64,000 nucleotides of DNA from Nymphaea colorata (GCF_008831285.2 NC_045147.1:19074854-19138853), one strand, 5' to 3'; shown: positions 37,308-50,540, numbered from the stretch's first letter. Made by a program: numbers and translations. Notes: generated from the sequence alone by a model not told the origin.

Positions 37308-40300
37308 CTATTTTGTAACAGAACCAGCACAACCTCCCAAATAATATGATTTTGCTTCACTTGCTTGTGGGCTAAACGTCCCTCTACTTCCAGTCCAGGG
37401 ACTTCGCTCTCGCCTTAGCTCCGCTACGCGTGGGCTGTACCGTCTTTCTGAGATCTGTGGGCTTGGTAACCCCTTGAAATCTGTTATGGGCGATTCCTTT
37501 GAGCTAGTTACTTTTGGACTATGGGCATGTCTGATTTCACCACGGCTGCGAGTAATAATGTCATCTAGTATCTCCCCATCATCTGTAGAGGTGCCCCTCA
37601 TAGCTGCAGCAACACCACTTATCTCATGATCCTGCAACTGATAACAAACTCTTAGAAAATAAGATCGGAAAAGAAATTTTTTCATTGGCAGAATAGAATA
37701 AAAAAGAATGGTAGCTGGAAAAGAATACAAGGGATGCATGTCCACATGGACGAGCGAACATGCATGACATAGCATACAAACACAAAAAAAGGGGGCGGAA
37801 ATCCTTAGTGTTTAAAGCTTCAACTGCATGAAACTGTCCATATCAGTTGTGTAACCAAACAATACAAAGAGAACTTACGGCTGTAGTGTTGAAAGATAGA
37901 GATGGAGCTTCTTCATACGCTGCTGCATCCAACTCTTGAAGGTGTGCACCCTTGAAAAACTTGGGTAGAAGATATTGTCGTACAGGAACTAGCAGCATGA
38001 TCATCATAGGAAACAAAACGCCAGCAATGGGAATCTTTGTGATTCCGAAACAGATGAGCAAGTAGATTGTCTGAAAGATTGTGAAAGTGGTAATGGCTTT
38101 GAAGGGCACTGTTTCTATGAATGTTGCATGACATTCCTCAAGCACTCTGTAGCATGTAAAGAATGAGAACGCAGTTCAAATGCAACATAGGATTTAAAAT
38201 GAAAGATGATATAATCAGATATTTTATTTGTAAAAACTTAATGGAGGACTCAAAAAAGGTGTGTAAAAAGTTAAAGGCAGTTCTCTCATATTCCAACATT
38301 TGACAGGAAAATGTGTATTAGTATGAGAAAGGATTGAGCATGTACTTGTATCTTCTGCTTGGAGCCGTGAATAGAAGCAGTATCCTTTCCCAGAACTGGT
38401 TACCAGGCAAGCTTTCAATGGCCATGAAAGCAAAGTAACCCCAAAGTACTGATGTTGGTATTTTCTTTAGAACTGGCATGGCAGCAAGGCAGGTTCCAAC
38501 CATTATCGCCTGCATAAGGTTGCTCAACCTTTGTTCTTTGACCTCCACAGGCAATAAGTCATCAATTTCCTTGTCAACATCAAACACAGTCTCATCAACT
38601 GGTGCATTCATCATTCCCATACTTGAAGCCATTTGGATCGTGGAGTCCTTTAGTTCCTTCAGGCCCTGTTACAAATAAATGGCATAAAAATATTTTGTGT
38701 GTCTGAGAGAGGTAGCACTCAAAATAGTTAACTCCACTTACGATGGAAGACGCGCCTTGATTGATTAAGGGGGTCTGCATTTGCTGATAAGCTTCCTGCA
38801 TATTTCCGTAAAGTTGGTTCAAGTTTGAATTCTGGTTGATGCTTTTACGAGCTGTTGTGACCAGCCGGTTACGTAGAAGCTGGGTGGACATGATTGCTAC
38901 ATTAATCCTCAAAATTCTTCCATTTTTCAAATTTAAAAACTGTTCATTTTTGTACCTGATGCTTGAGAGTTGCCAGACTTTTTGTATGCATAGGAGATTG
39001 TGGGATGACACCATTTGATGGAGGGACGCCAATAAGGCCACATAGCAAAGTCTGGCACACGGAAAATAGTCTTTCAAAAACATTCTGTGCAGACATGCAA
39101 AACAAGGAAAGAGAAAGAGAGAGGAGAGAGAAAGAGACCAAAAACCCCAAAAGAAGGAGATCATAATGATATGAAGGTGGCTTTCTTAAATTAAAATCTT
39201 CCTGTTGAGCAAGTTGAGAAGCAACACTGTGGTCAAAGTAGTAGAGAACAGCAATCATCGTTGCTGGTATGAATGCACCAAATATATACAGAAGTGGCAC
39301 ATCTACCATTTCCTGCCAACTTTAAAAAAATAAGATCAGTCATATATCCTTGAGACAGTGACACATGAAATTTGTCTGTTTCATGGAACAGCAAAGTCGA
39401 TACTAACAAACTTCTCAGTGCATATTTTCTAATGAAAACAAGGGAGCATGATAATGGACTAAGATTAACCGTTCCTACAATACAGCAATGAACTTCCTCT
39501 TTCAAAATGCCAAAAACTAACATCCAGACAGACATAGCACAATAACTGGAGAAATTGGGAATGGCTTTTAGACCTTAATCACCATCCAGTTTGAATATGC
39601 ACCATGAGACCATGGATTGGGGCTAAAGAGGCGCCGAGGAATTCCTCTTGGAATGTCTCTGGCAGGTATATATGAAATTGCGGTCCATAGAAGAACCATT
39701 AGAGGCACACCATAGTCCGCAACAAGTCCTCGCAGCCAACCTGCAAGAAAATCATATGTATGTATCATCAATGTTTCTCCAAATGAGTCCTATTTAGTTT
39801 AAATTATTCCCATCAAGCATGAGCAAAATCTTTGTACTCAGTTTCCTGTAAGAATTCTCTTTGCCATTTTTGTAAAGTTAGAACAGGTAAATATCATTAT
39901 AGATCAAGACTTGGAACTCGAAGTACCAGAAACCCTTAACAAAGTCAACCTTCAAGAGTCAGAACAAAATTAGTTCAGAGAGAAACCTGTTCCATATCGC
40001 CATGACCGAGCTTTCCGGCTTCTTAATGCAGTCAACAGGAGTCCAAAGGAAAGTACAAGAGCAAACATTCCATTGCCAAACCTCCATGCTGGCGAGAACT
40101 CCAGGAGTTTGGGATTTTCTCTTTCTGGAACTCGAAATTCGTCCACAAGACCCTAAAATGATTATCAATGCTTTATTTGCTAGACCAAATAACACATTTC
40201 TAACATTTACAGTAAAAAGAACATTCCTCAAGATTATGTATGCAGGCTTCTTTTCCTTTTTTATTTGATGTATCAAGGAATGCAAGCCTGACTGTATAAC

Positions 40301-42337
40301 AGCCCTGCCTTTCATAAGCTGTGAGAACCTTTAACCAGCTAACTAAACAGAGGAAATGAAAACTAAGAAAAGAAAACCTGTAAAAAAATAATTGCCTGAA
40401 AGCAATGGCGGAGCCACATGTAGGCAGCTGTGGGCAGTTGCCCACATCAGCTACATAAAAATTCTTTATTTTCATATGGATGCATTCAATATTTTGCTTA
40501 TTTATATATAATGGTGCCCCTAAAGATATGGGTATTCTTGAATTAATGCCCCCTCAGTCCAAATTTCCTGTCTCCAACACAGCTAAGAAGTAAAAAAAGT
40601 TCATTTCAGCAGCATCCAGATAGGAAACTATGTTTGGGACGACTACTGACTAAGATGACCTGAACCATCATCAACCCAATTAAAGCTGACGATTGGTTTA
40701 ATGCCTCAAAGTTCATATCATGCAGGAAACTGGAGGAAGATAACAGTCTAAAACAATACTAACATGAGCAAAGCAAAGGACAAAACCACAACACACCCAT
40801 TTAAATTTTCAGGATGGTAATTTTTCTGTGCGAGTTCTACTTGGATTTAAGTGATAAAATTGTCCTTACGAAAACGCTCCCAAAATTTCAAAAAACAAAG
40901 AAAAATATGACAATAGAAATAACATGAAATTAGGTATTTGTACAAAATAAATAAGTGATTAAAGAAGTGTTCGTAATATGGTTTGGAGAAAAGGGAGAAA
41001 CAGATGGTTAGCAGGTAAGAAAAACAATCTTCTGAAGAACCTCAATAAAACATGATAACCTTACAGGACATACTGCAAATAGCACAATCTTTTTCACATT
41101 TTCCAGTCAAATTGTTATTATCTTGATATTTCGAAAAGAAAAGGCAGTATCGATGATAACAGATTGGATAGATTGGTTCTCTTTTGTAGGATGAAAAAGC
41201 ACATTGGGAGGTTGTCCAAGCAAGGAAATGAACCTACGCAGAAATCTTACTTTAATAGCCTGTTGTATGAAGAGCATGGCTATGAGCAGGCCAAACAGTT
41301 CCCCAGCTACACGAGTGAATCTGTTAATAATTGAGCAAGCACCCAATATTGCCAGCAAGAACAGCAGAAATGCAGTCCAAACACATACCCTTCATCACAT
41401 GAAAGACAGATTTACATACGGAAAGGCCCAGGTAATGGCACACAGTCACATACTATAGAAACACATACAAGAAAGAAATGATATTCAAAAGAGGAAGCAA
41501 CAAAACGAATGGGCCGCAGTGATACCATCCGGTCCATGCCAAGAAGAATTTTGGTCCCAAATCTGCCCTGTCTTTAGCAAAGCTAAACATAAATGTATAC
41601 ATGAGCACAGTTGGCTCCGCTACACCAAGGATCAAAAGAGGCTGACCCCCAAGAATAGAATGTATTATGCCACAGAGTGCAGTGGAAGCCAAGGTTTGAA
41701 CTGCAGTCAGGATTCCATCTGGGGCAACATAAGAAGCCATGTCAGGCAAAATTCTTTTGTTCGACAATCGTTGGGATAAGCACGTCAACAATGGTTAGGA
41801 TTCTTAAGAACTACCAGGAAAAAAAAAAATGGAACTCTAGCGGTTATGCTTCATATCACCTGTACTTCTCTCCAATTGTTCTCCAAATGATATCACCGGG
41901 ATGGCCGATGCAAAAAATATGTAGGTAGTTGGAGCAAGAATCCTACACATTAACCATGACAGGTTTGATTCCAAAAGGAAGAATATTCTTTAACGTTTAC
42001 AAATGCGAGCTGCCTTTACAAAAGGTACAGAAAAGAGGAACTTCAACACAGCTATTTAAATTACTACTAATGAACAACCAAAATCGAAGGAAAAGATTGT
42101 CACGTTGTAAATACAAGAACTAGATAAGCATAGCAACAACAATATGACAGTCTGTTTGTCATACATATCGTATTCCAGTAAACAAAACAGCAATCACATG
42201 AACTACTTTTATCAGTCAGGCAGACATCGATACCTGATGCCTGCAGTAAAACCACTAGTCCAGTCCTGTCTGTAGCACAAGAGCCTTCCTTTCAGGTCAT
42301 TCTTGATCCCCTGGAATGGCACGAAGGTCTCTTCCAT
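37308..42337 (-). CDS. BOR1: boron (borate) efflux transporter, BOR1 type
   Basis: Twelve exons in transcript order: 42337-42234, 41942-41860, 41718-41526, 41389-41251, 40152-39987, 39740-39574, 39312-39139, 39051-38956, 38879-38742, 38665-38346, 38146-37879, 37631-37308; 723 residues, close to the ~700 of known BOR1. All phases agree. The start [19 protein letters not shown] and blocks such as [52 protein letters not shown]-type (here [12 protein letters not shown]) and [20 protein letters not shown] place it in the anion-exchanger-like (SLC4-related) borate exporter family. These multi-pass plasma-membrane proteins load boron into xylem. The hydrophilic loop keeps two Tyr-based signals (YGNM, YQQM), but has His where AtBOR1, as I recall, has Tyr in [16 protein letters not shown] keeps the Lys near the C-terminal tail. 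The tail is Ser/Arg-rich. The ortholog call rests on overall pattern, not on a tree. Confidence 0.94.
40395..40560. repeat. fragment of a dispersed plant repeat inside a BOR1-type intron
   Basis: Between exons 4 and 5 of the transporter gene the words GCAATGGCGGAGCCACATGT, GTGGGCAGTTGCCCAC and GGTGCCCCTAAAGATATGG form a pattern I associate with a common dispersed plant repeat (gcaatggcggagccac...). The family name is not known to me. It has no coding frame and does not touch splice sites. Confidence 0.4.
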
Positions 42338-42399
42338 GCTTACAGTGATTGTTGACAGTGGTCACCCACGATACTTACAATGACTTGATGCCAAGCACT

Positions 42400-44340
42400 G
42401 GAGATGAAACAAAAATACTGAACCAATCGTTGCACAGAATTCGCAAACCATGGGCTACATTACAGTTGCACTGAGAACACGGGCCAAACTCTCGGTTCTC
42501 AAATTAAAAGACAAGATTTTCATTTACTTTATGGATGACAAAAATGAGAAACCCAGAAAGCAAACTGCAAACCAATTTCAAAGACCTTAAGGAAGTCCAA
42601 CAATCTACAGGAGGAGGGGATGGGTAAGAGCTTCCTCAATAATGAGAAACAAGATTACTGCCCATTTGGTACTCAACCTATGCCTCCACAAGAGGACAAC
42701 AAGAGGAACAACCTGGGAACGATGATCAGCTTGGTTAGAGCTCACAAACTTATACAGCTAAAGCTTCTAGAGAATAGCACCAAGGAACAAGTCAACTCAA
42801 ACAGCAAGCATCCAGCTGATAAGCAAAACTCCAAATGAACATGCACTTAAGAAAGAACTGTAAGATTTGACAGGCAACAAGCATATATTGGGATTAAAAG
42901 GGTACGTAACTCCATAGTCAAGAAAAAGAAGAATCCCACGAGAACACACAAGTATATTCATTGGGAAGAAGTGGAAAAGAGGAAGTGGGTAACGTAGAAA
43001 GACTTTCTTGGTAAAGAAAAGAAAATGCCGTTATGCTCGGTCTAATGAGAAGAGGAGGCAAAAAGAAAAGTGGGTCGGAAGAGCGACAAACTGAGGCAGA
43101 AGATGACAAAGATGGTGGAGTTTGATCCTCTGCCTTGATTTTTCATCTTCATTTCCTTTTCCTTTTTTTCTTTTTCCTGGTTACAACCTGCTTCAGCTTT
43201 GGACCATGCCAATGCAGAGCAACCTCAGGGTCTCGACTCAGTATCGCTATAGTATGCGCTTTAACGTTTCATGTACACCCAAGTGGGAAGATGTACGTGA
43301 CAACTGACAACTTTAGATGGGTAAGAATTCGGTAAAGGTCCATGCACCTGTGTCTGGTACCTAAAATAAGACTTGGACATACAAAAAATTCAAATTATTT
43401 AATTTGTTTTAAATCAGTTTTAATTCAGGTTTTGAGAGTTATAGTTCATTAATATGTAATTTTTTTTTTTATATCATTTGCCTATACTTTTTAAAGTTGC
43501 TATTCCTATACCCACATCCTTGTATCTATATTGGAAGCTATACCCATACTCGTGTAACTTAAAAGTTTATAAACTACTCTACTAACTACGGCTCGAGCTT
43601 GGCACGACATTCGAAACCTGTGCTTAGGTTCGATCCGATGAACATAAAAAAAATATATTATACATATAATAATATACATATAATTATACATACCAACCCG
43701 AGCTTGCCCACAACTTATTAAATCGGCCTTGTGCCTATTTTTCAAAGTCAAACTCTAGCTGGTGCTGGGTACTCGGCCCGATGCGCAACCTTACCCACAA
43801 CAGAGAACAGAGAGATTAATGACTTATTGTTAGAACTTAGAACTTGACCAGATTTGATGACCCAAATTTTGGAGAATTGATCATTGACGACAAGTTCATG
43901 GTAATTGGCAAATGCAAAAACAACTACTACGTTGTGAAACAATTTTTAATAACTCAATTATAAAAAAAAAATAATCAAAAAGAAAAATCTGCCTTCTTCA
44001 CTTGGTGCATAGACAAACTTGAAGGAAGCTAGTAGTTTAATACGTCAACTTAAGTGTTTTTATCCGGACTTTCAAAGCTTATCGATATTTGTGGGCCGAT
44101 ATTGCTTACTTCAAAAATCAACCATTATAATTACGCCGATTCGCCCATATCAGCCGGTACAGGCTGATATAAGAGGACGCATAAATCGTGATTTTGGTCT
44201 GAAATAGGCAAACGTTGAATCGGTGTTGAAATGAGAAGATCGAAGTTTCACAGGTTACAAGACTGCCAGTAACTTTTGTATTTAGACATTTCTTGAGGAG
44301 CATAATTCAAACGGTAACCTGAAACGTTTTATGCACTATA
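42400..44340. other. upstream region of the BOR1-type gene and intergenic sequence
   Basis: The first kilobase upstream of the transporter start is purine-rich on the plus strand (pyrimidine-rich in the transcript direction), as expected for a 5' leader, possibly spliced. Further right, CTCGAG/CCCGA words at 43580-43790 mark an old repeat, and 44095-44170 resembles 20225-20290. No gene was recognised. Confidence 0.4.
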
Positions 44341-44349
44341 TTTCTAGTT

Positions 44350-44500
44350 TGATCGAGGGCTATTCTCCTCGGGATGGATCTTTACGTGTAGGCTAAAATA
44401 CTTGGAGATCTATCTCTTGGTACCAACATAGCTCTACTAGACCTTGGGACAAAGGAAGGGGAGGGGCGCTTCGGCTTTCGTTCAAGCAGTGGGATTAATC
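44350..44500 (+). mobile_element. SINE-like copy 1 (5'-truncated)
   Basis: This segment is colinear with 48204-48330. Shared landmarks are GGCTATTCTCC/GGTTATACTCC, GGTACCAACATAG/GATACCAACACAG, GACCTTG, GGAAGGGGAGG/GGAAAAGGAAG and CTTCGGCTTT. The A-box part is not visible, so it seems truncated at its 5' side. Confidence 0.5.
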
Positions 44501-44589
44501 TTCCTGTTCACCTGTATATACCCATTAAACTGCCTTTGAAATTTGATTGTTATCCCTTTTTAATTGTTTCAATATTTTTTGTTCTTTTC

Positions 44590-44712
44590 TATTTTTTTTT
44601 ATTGGAATTGCATTCTTTGAACACCCCCTCATTCTTCCTTGCCCATGAGGTCTTGAGCTGCATTCGAACCTAGGTGGGGTAGGGTACAACCGTTGACTAG
44701 AGCGTCATAATC
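44590..44712 (-). mobile_element. SINE-like element on the minus strand
   Basis: Read on the minus strand, TAGTCAACGG (44699-44690) fits a pol III A box and GGTTCGAATGC (44670-44660) fits a B box, 29 bp downstream. The unit continues to an A-rich 3' end (the plus-strand T tract at about 44591-44600). This order and the A tail are typical of tRNA-derived SINEs. Target-site duplications could not be defined. Confidence 0.55.
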
Positions 44713-46350
44713 CTTTCATTAATAGTTCAGTTTCATGGAAATCAAACCAACAATGCACTTTCTCCGCAACTTCTTGCCCAACCAACTATCCTAACCCACT
44801 GGGACAATATCATACTTCTCTGAACCCATTCTTCTGTCAATTTTTTTAATTCCCATATGATTGATTTGGTATTCTTTTTTAATATTATCAATCTTGGGGT
44901 ATTGCATAGTAGTAGCATGCATGATCAATTTAGCACTTATTTCATGAGCGTGCATTCAACGTGTTCGTTTTAACTGCCACATGGGGTTCTTAATTGGTCA
45001 GGTTTATCCGGTTACCAACCTCCAAATATAATTTTGTATATTTGGGCGTAGTGAAGAAAAAAAAAACCCGATCACTGACCAAATTCGGATTTGGTATGAC
45101 TTTTTGCATTCTTTCCAACACAAGAACCAGATACATTTACAATGTAAATGCCGGATAGTTGGACTAGCGTTTTTGAAAGAACCGCACCCGAATTTGAATG
45201 GAATCAGAACTTAATTAATAGAGTTGTTTAAGTAAGCTGGTCGAGTAGACGGACATATATAAAGCGCATTGCCTGTTTGATTTTCATAGGAGTTAATTTT
45301 TTAGACAGTAAAATGTGAGATTGTGACACTCAAGTTGAATGGTGCACCGTACCCTCAGCCCAAGATCCTAGATGCAAGGGAAATGGAGAAGCCTTTAGGT
45401 CTTCTTCGAGATGTACATTATTAACCTTCTATTCACCTGAATTATATCTCAATTAACCTAGATTGGACTGGAACTGGTTTCCACTAAATGTATGAATGAA
45501 TATGAATCAGATTCGGCACAAAATTTTTGTCGCCTTTTATTGGATCTGATTCAATTTCGACCATACATTCAACTCATTTAGCGGTGCCAGTTCTGATCCA
45601 TTTGTAGCCTGATGAGTCCCTTCAAACTGCATCTATAATCACATGAACTCCATATCTTTCCATGGTCACACAATATCATAACTACAAGAAAGTTCCAGGA
45701 AGAATGTAGCCAACTCTTACTTAGGGGCTAGGGCCCATGTTATTTTCAGGCTTCCTGGTTTAAATTGTTAGTTCATTTGCCTTATTTTATGAAGTGATTA
45801 AAGATTTGTCATCACCCAAAAAGAAGCCATGCGCGGTAACTTTGCAAACAAGAGGGATGAGAAACGAGAATAAAGACAGAAAGAATAACGTATTTGGAGG
45901 TTCATAAATATTCATTGCATGTGTTACTAGAAAATGTTTAACCCGGGAGCTTCAAACACTTGTGTATGACCTAATTCCTCAGTTTTAAAAGCGCAGGCAA
46001 AGAAAGAAGATGGAAGCACCAATTAGGGTAGAGAGATTTGGGGTTGAAGCGCATATGGAATCTGATCTAAGTCCAAAACTTTTTTGTGTTTAGCTGAAGA
46101 ATTTGGTTCGTTTATGACCGACCTAGTGACCAATATTAAGGCATATAAATCAGGGTTTAGCACTAAATGACGAAGATTTCATCTGTTTGTATTTAACAGG
46201 TAGCTGACCATGCCAAGGCTAATCCTTGGTATCATCATTTTTTGAGTCTTATTTTAATAACGTGGTGCTAAAACTTTTTGGGTGTTTATGGGGGAGTCCC
46301 TATCTAAACTTGAGTTTTGGTTTCTTCAAGGATGAATATGGTTGAAAAAA
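44713..46350. other. intergenic region, no gene seen
   Basis: AT-rich non-coding sequence with a fold-back element at about 45463-45602, listed separately. No open frame of note. Confidence 0.4.
45463..45602. mobile_element. fold-back (long imperfect inverted repeat) element
   Basis: The left arm (about 45463-45514: GGACTGGAACTGG, CCACTAAATG, GAATCAGATT) is mirrored by the right arm (about 45543-45602: GGATCTGATTCAA, CATTTAGCGG, CCAGTTCTGATCC). The arms are about 75% complementary by eye with small gaps, and the loop is about 25-30 bp. It could be a MITE remnant or a hairpin-forming transcript source. Non-coding. Confidence 0.6.
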
Positions 46351-46359
46351 GTGTGTGTG

Positions 46360-46570
46360 TGTACTCGACTTCGAGTTGAGCTCGACTCGAACTTACTCGG
46401 TTAAGCTCGACAAACTAGTACATCGAGCTCGAGCTTAACTGAAAGCTTCAAGTTGAGCTCGAGCTGACCTTATACAGCTCGCCTCGAGCATGACCCAAAC
46501 TTGAGCCGAGCAGTATATGGTTCGAACCAAGTTGAACTGACCAAAATCGAGCTCAACTTGGCTCCTGTAC
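46360..46570. repeat. GAGCTCGA-rich repeat block
   Basis: Dense runs of GAGCTCGA, CTCGAGC and GTTGAGCTCG words over about 200 bp. They recur in other plant genomes as remnants of repetitive elements, in my recollection. The family was not identified and no coding frame is kept. Confidence 0.55.
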
Positions 46571-48150
46571 GGCCCTAACAACAGCTTGCCATTTCGTGAG
46601 ATCTTAGTCAGCTAAGTAGATTAGTGGCCAGATTCAATTGATCGGTACAGCCAAAAAGCACGAAACTCTCATAACGAGATGTTAACCACTTGCAACCCTG
46701 AAATCGAGCAGCATGGACGGGTTCAGGGACGTAAGCGAGTTACATATTTCCAGTTACCAATTTGATTTGAATTCATTTAGTTGGACTTGGTAAAAACAAC
46801 CCCGGATGCGACTACCAATTAAGATAAAGATCCTAATGGGTTTTATAAAGATCCATGCCGATTACGTAGAAACTGTCCGATCTTATGCTAGTCAGATCTG
46901 AAATTGGTTTTATATATATATATATATAAAAAGGAGTCTCAATTTGAGTCTGAATCCGAAGCTGATAACACACAATCAGATTAGTTGAGTGCCAGTAAAG
47001 GCTCGATCTTACCGAATCCAAACTTTTTCACACCCCTAGGCAGGTTAATCGTCGTAATTTACTGTGTTTGCAACGTATGCAGGATTAAAAAACAAACCTG
47101 CTGCAGACGTATGCTGCCGAAAGTGAACTTGGCCAGTTCGTGCGTGCTAGCATGGACAAGTGGTCGGAGCTCAGAGGAAGGTAGCTCAACTACTCTTTCT
47201 CTTTTGTCTTCCTTTCTCTTAATTATGAACAAACTATTTAGATCACTTGTTTTCTTTTCTAAATAGTTGAAAGGGAAGATCTGGTTCAGAACTATTTCAT
47301 GAGTAGCAGTTGAACCTTATGTGTCCTCTCTGACCAAGAGTTGCCCTCTCTTCGCTTTAGCAAGATAAGATGCATGCCCACGAAAGTCTGCCATGATAGT
47401 CCCCACCTGATAGCTACCATCACTCATTAAAGAAACCAATTTTGGCCTCTAAATTTTATAGTTCATTGATTCAAAACCATATGATTTCCTTGCTTAATGA
47501 TGTTACGGTTTAGCAGTTGATTTGATATATTTAAATTCGCCGTCTTAAGGTGAAAGCATTTTCTTATTCTAAAGGTTTCCATGTAATCGTAAAGATTAAG
47601 CATGTCCTTTTGAACTTCGGGAAATTTAAACAAAAGAGAAAGTTGCTAGAACTTACATCAACTTTTTGTTTTCTGTTCTACTTAAAAAATTATGAGGACA
47701 TCCGCATAAAGCAGGTAAAAGTTTATAAAGAAGATGAATGTTTCAAGTCACGTTGTTAATATGTTCATACACTCTCCCAATCAGTTCGCCCCATCTAACC
47801 ATTTCTAAAGCAAGTCACTGACGCCAATGCAATGTGATGGTAACGCATCGTTGGTTCTCAAAATGGTGTTGATCTCTCTGCACAATCAGCAGCAAGAGAA
47901 AGTAGCATTCCATCGATGTGAACTTGGGATACTGCAAAAATCTGCTCACTAAATATTCCAATTCAATCAACACAGCATCTCCATGAAATCTCTGCTCACG
48001 TCTGATCAGGTCGCCTTTTTGCGACAGCTGAAGTGGGAAATCCAGTCTCAGATCTTCATAGAAAGATCGGGATAATGCTACAGGTCCTCTTGGACCCAAC
48101 GGGATACAGCCACCATCTATGTTACCTTTGAGATTTTACATAATCAAACT
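46571..48150. other. intergenic region, no gene seen
   Basis: Contains a short (TA)n at about 46911-46928 and AT-rich sequence that ends one repeat with TTCACACCCCTAGG near 47026, a common 3' end of decayed plant repeats. No coding exon was recognised. Confidence 0.4.
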
Positions 48151-48330
48151 TCTTTTGCGCCCCAAGGGGTAAAGCTCAAACGGGTAGGTGGGAGTGCACA
48201 GAAGGTTATACTCCTGTACCAAAAAGAAGGGTGAGCTCTATTGATACCAACACAGTTTTTGACCTTGAGAGTAAGGAAAAGGAAGAAACTTCGGCTTTGG
48301 TTTGGATGGTGAGATCAAAAACCTCCCACA
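48150..48330 (+). mobile_element. SINE-like copy 2, with A and B boxes
   Basis: AAAGCTCAAACGG (48171-48183) resembles an A box and GGTTATACTCC (48204-48214) matches the B-box consensus in 9 of 11 positions, about 32 bp apart. The body matches 44350-44500 in order, so the two are members of one family about 3.8 kb apart. Confidence 0.55.
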
Positions 48331-48537
48331 CCCAAATAACTTCTTTTGCATTCATAATGCGACAGAGACATGATGAAATGGCTTTTCTGGTTCAGACTTC
48401 CTGACCACAGAACCAGCTGAAATAACTAAAGGGCGACAAGATAATTGCTTGAATTGTGATGGGTAAAGTTGATTACTCAATCCAGAGTACGACTAGTTTG
48501 TCTACCGTGCCCGTCACTTCTCCGCTTTATTTAAATA

Positions 48538-48670
48538 ATGCATCAAAAAGCCAAACTATTCTCGGGTTGCTTCAGTCCCACTTTTTCTTCTGCTCTTATT
48601 TAAACCATGCATAAAAAAAAACCAACTTTTCGTGGGTTGCTTCACTCCCACTTTCTCTTTTGCTCGTGTT
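48538..48670. repeat. imperfect tandem repeat, two units of about 69 bp
   Basis: Both units begin ATGCATAAAAA or ATGCATCAAAAAG and run through CGGGTTGCTTCAGTCCCACTT or GTGGGTTGCTTCACTCCCAC to TTTTGCTCGTG or TTCTGCTCTTA. Confidence 0.88.
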
Positions 48671-50540
48671 TTTTTTATAACTTTGCCAAAAAATTGTCAA
48701 CTCTTAGGTTGGTAGCTGGTACAAGCTGCAATTGGCAGTCAGCAAGTGCTACAAACAATGAAGCAAGGTGTATGGATGTGAAAGGTTTCCGATTTAGGTT
48801 TGCATCCATTCCTTTACCGAATTCGATTTGTTGAGACCCTGTGTAATAAGATTTAGATTCAAAATATTTTTTAGAACCGAGTTCATATCCGGCTAGCATG
48901 AGATCCAATATGTACATATGATCGGATCATGTCTTTATTGGATTCTTTACAGATACCAAGTCAGATTTTATGCAGCAGTAAAACTGCATACAGAATCTGA
49001 TTACTAATTGAATCTGAAGTTCTTACCAGATCTGAATAAATGGATTTGAAATAGAATCGAAAAACAAGTGTACGCCATCCATTGACATCCCCACGTAGTT
49101 CTATTAACAAGACACGAAAATCTATGACCTTGGATGAAACCAGATCGTTTAACCATTTTCTAATCGTTTAACCATTTTCTATTGCCACAAGGCAATGGCA
49201 TCTCATGTGCCAAAAAAGGCACCATCTACTGGGATACGGGGGTGGACTTGAGATTTTTTAAGATGTTAAAAGTTCAATAATCATGTCTTGTCCCTAGGCA
49301 ATTATTCATGAAGGTTTGCGTCTTCCCTAGATTGCCTAACCAATAAGGACAGGAGGCGCGCTGTTTCTCATTTGACATGTACGTGTAGTGAAAGTATATA
49401 GGGTTAGGTTCTTCAACATGCATTTCTTCAAGTCTCTAGTAGTCACCTCGAAATGACTTTTTAACTCGTTTGTGTCTTGATAATTTAGATTGTTAGGTGC
49501 ACTTATGGCTATTTATTTATTAGAAAACATACTGGAGATTGGATCTTTTTAAAACTTGTTATGCAAATGGATGAAAAATCAACTACTCAGTAGCCATTAA
49601 AATTTGGCAATGAAATTTTAACGACCCCTTAAAGTTCTTCCAATGCTTGCATTTAGTGGCACGTGTGAGGTTTAGCCGTTCAGGCCTTCCAAAACCACCT
49701 GTTGGACATGCAGACAGTAAACACACATAATCATATGACAACCCGTCACGTTAAAAGCAACTTTTTGAGTTCTTTTCCCATGGCAACCTGGGTTCAATAA
49801 CAACACCAGTTTATTCATATCTCAAGTTAAAACAGCAGACAACCAAGTTGATGGGTTGAGTTAGGAGGCTTTCCCTTCCAAACTATCGTTCCGACCAGAG
49901 GCCACCAAAGCGAACTGGGAGTTGATAATAGTTATTAGGTTAACTTAAATAAACTCATGTCCAAAGTTGTTCACTGTAAACCATCTAGTCAAATTGAACA
50001 GACTACTCGGTGATCCTTAGAGTTTTATATGACTGCTCGGTGGTTCTTGAAGAGTTTTATACAGGTGCTGTGTGTATGCATGTGTGAGAGAGATTCAAAG
50101 TTGCAGCCAAAATAAACCAAACGTGCACCCGAAACAGTGAAGCAGAAGGCACCCAATCTAAAACAAGTTTTCTCCAACAAACTATATTTGTATTAAAGAA
50201 GAAAAAATCTTACAGCCAGGGAACTTTCATAGTAGCCCCAACAAAAGAATCAAACATAAAAATCTGTAAGCCGCTCTGCTGATCAGACAGGGTAAGTGCA
50301 AACAACCATTACTAACTGGCGCTTTCTACAGAAGAACGCCAGATACCAATCATTAAGATGCCACCGGAAAACCAAAGCTGAAGTTGAACTGGACCACTTA
50401 TCCTAGTCCTAGTCATTAAAGTACAATGCACAATGCCAATCACTTGAGAGTGGATGGTGATCACCAAAATTCTGATGTAGATGCAGCAATACGATCCCCA
50501 CGGAACAAAATTCAAGTGACATTAAATGATGCACAGAAAA
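48671..50540. other. intergenic region downstream of the YTH gene
   Basis: AT-rich sequence with decayed repeat words (GATTTAGATTC, AATCTGATT, GATCTGAAT) near 48840-49080 and a short imperfect tandem repeat (ACTACTCGGTGATCC / ACTGCTCGGTGGTTC) at about 50002-50055. The right end is the 3' untranslated region of the YTH gene. No other gene was seen. Confidence 0.4.
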
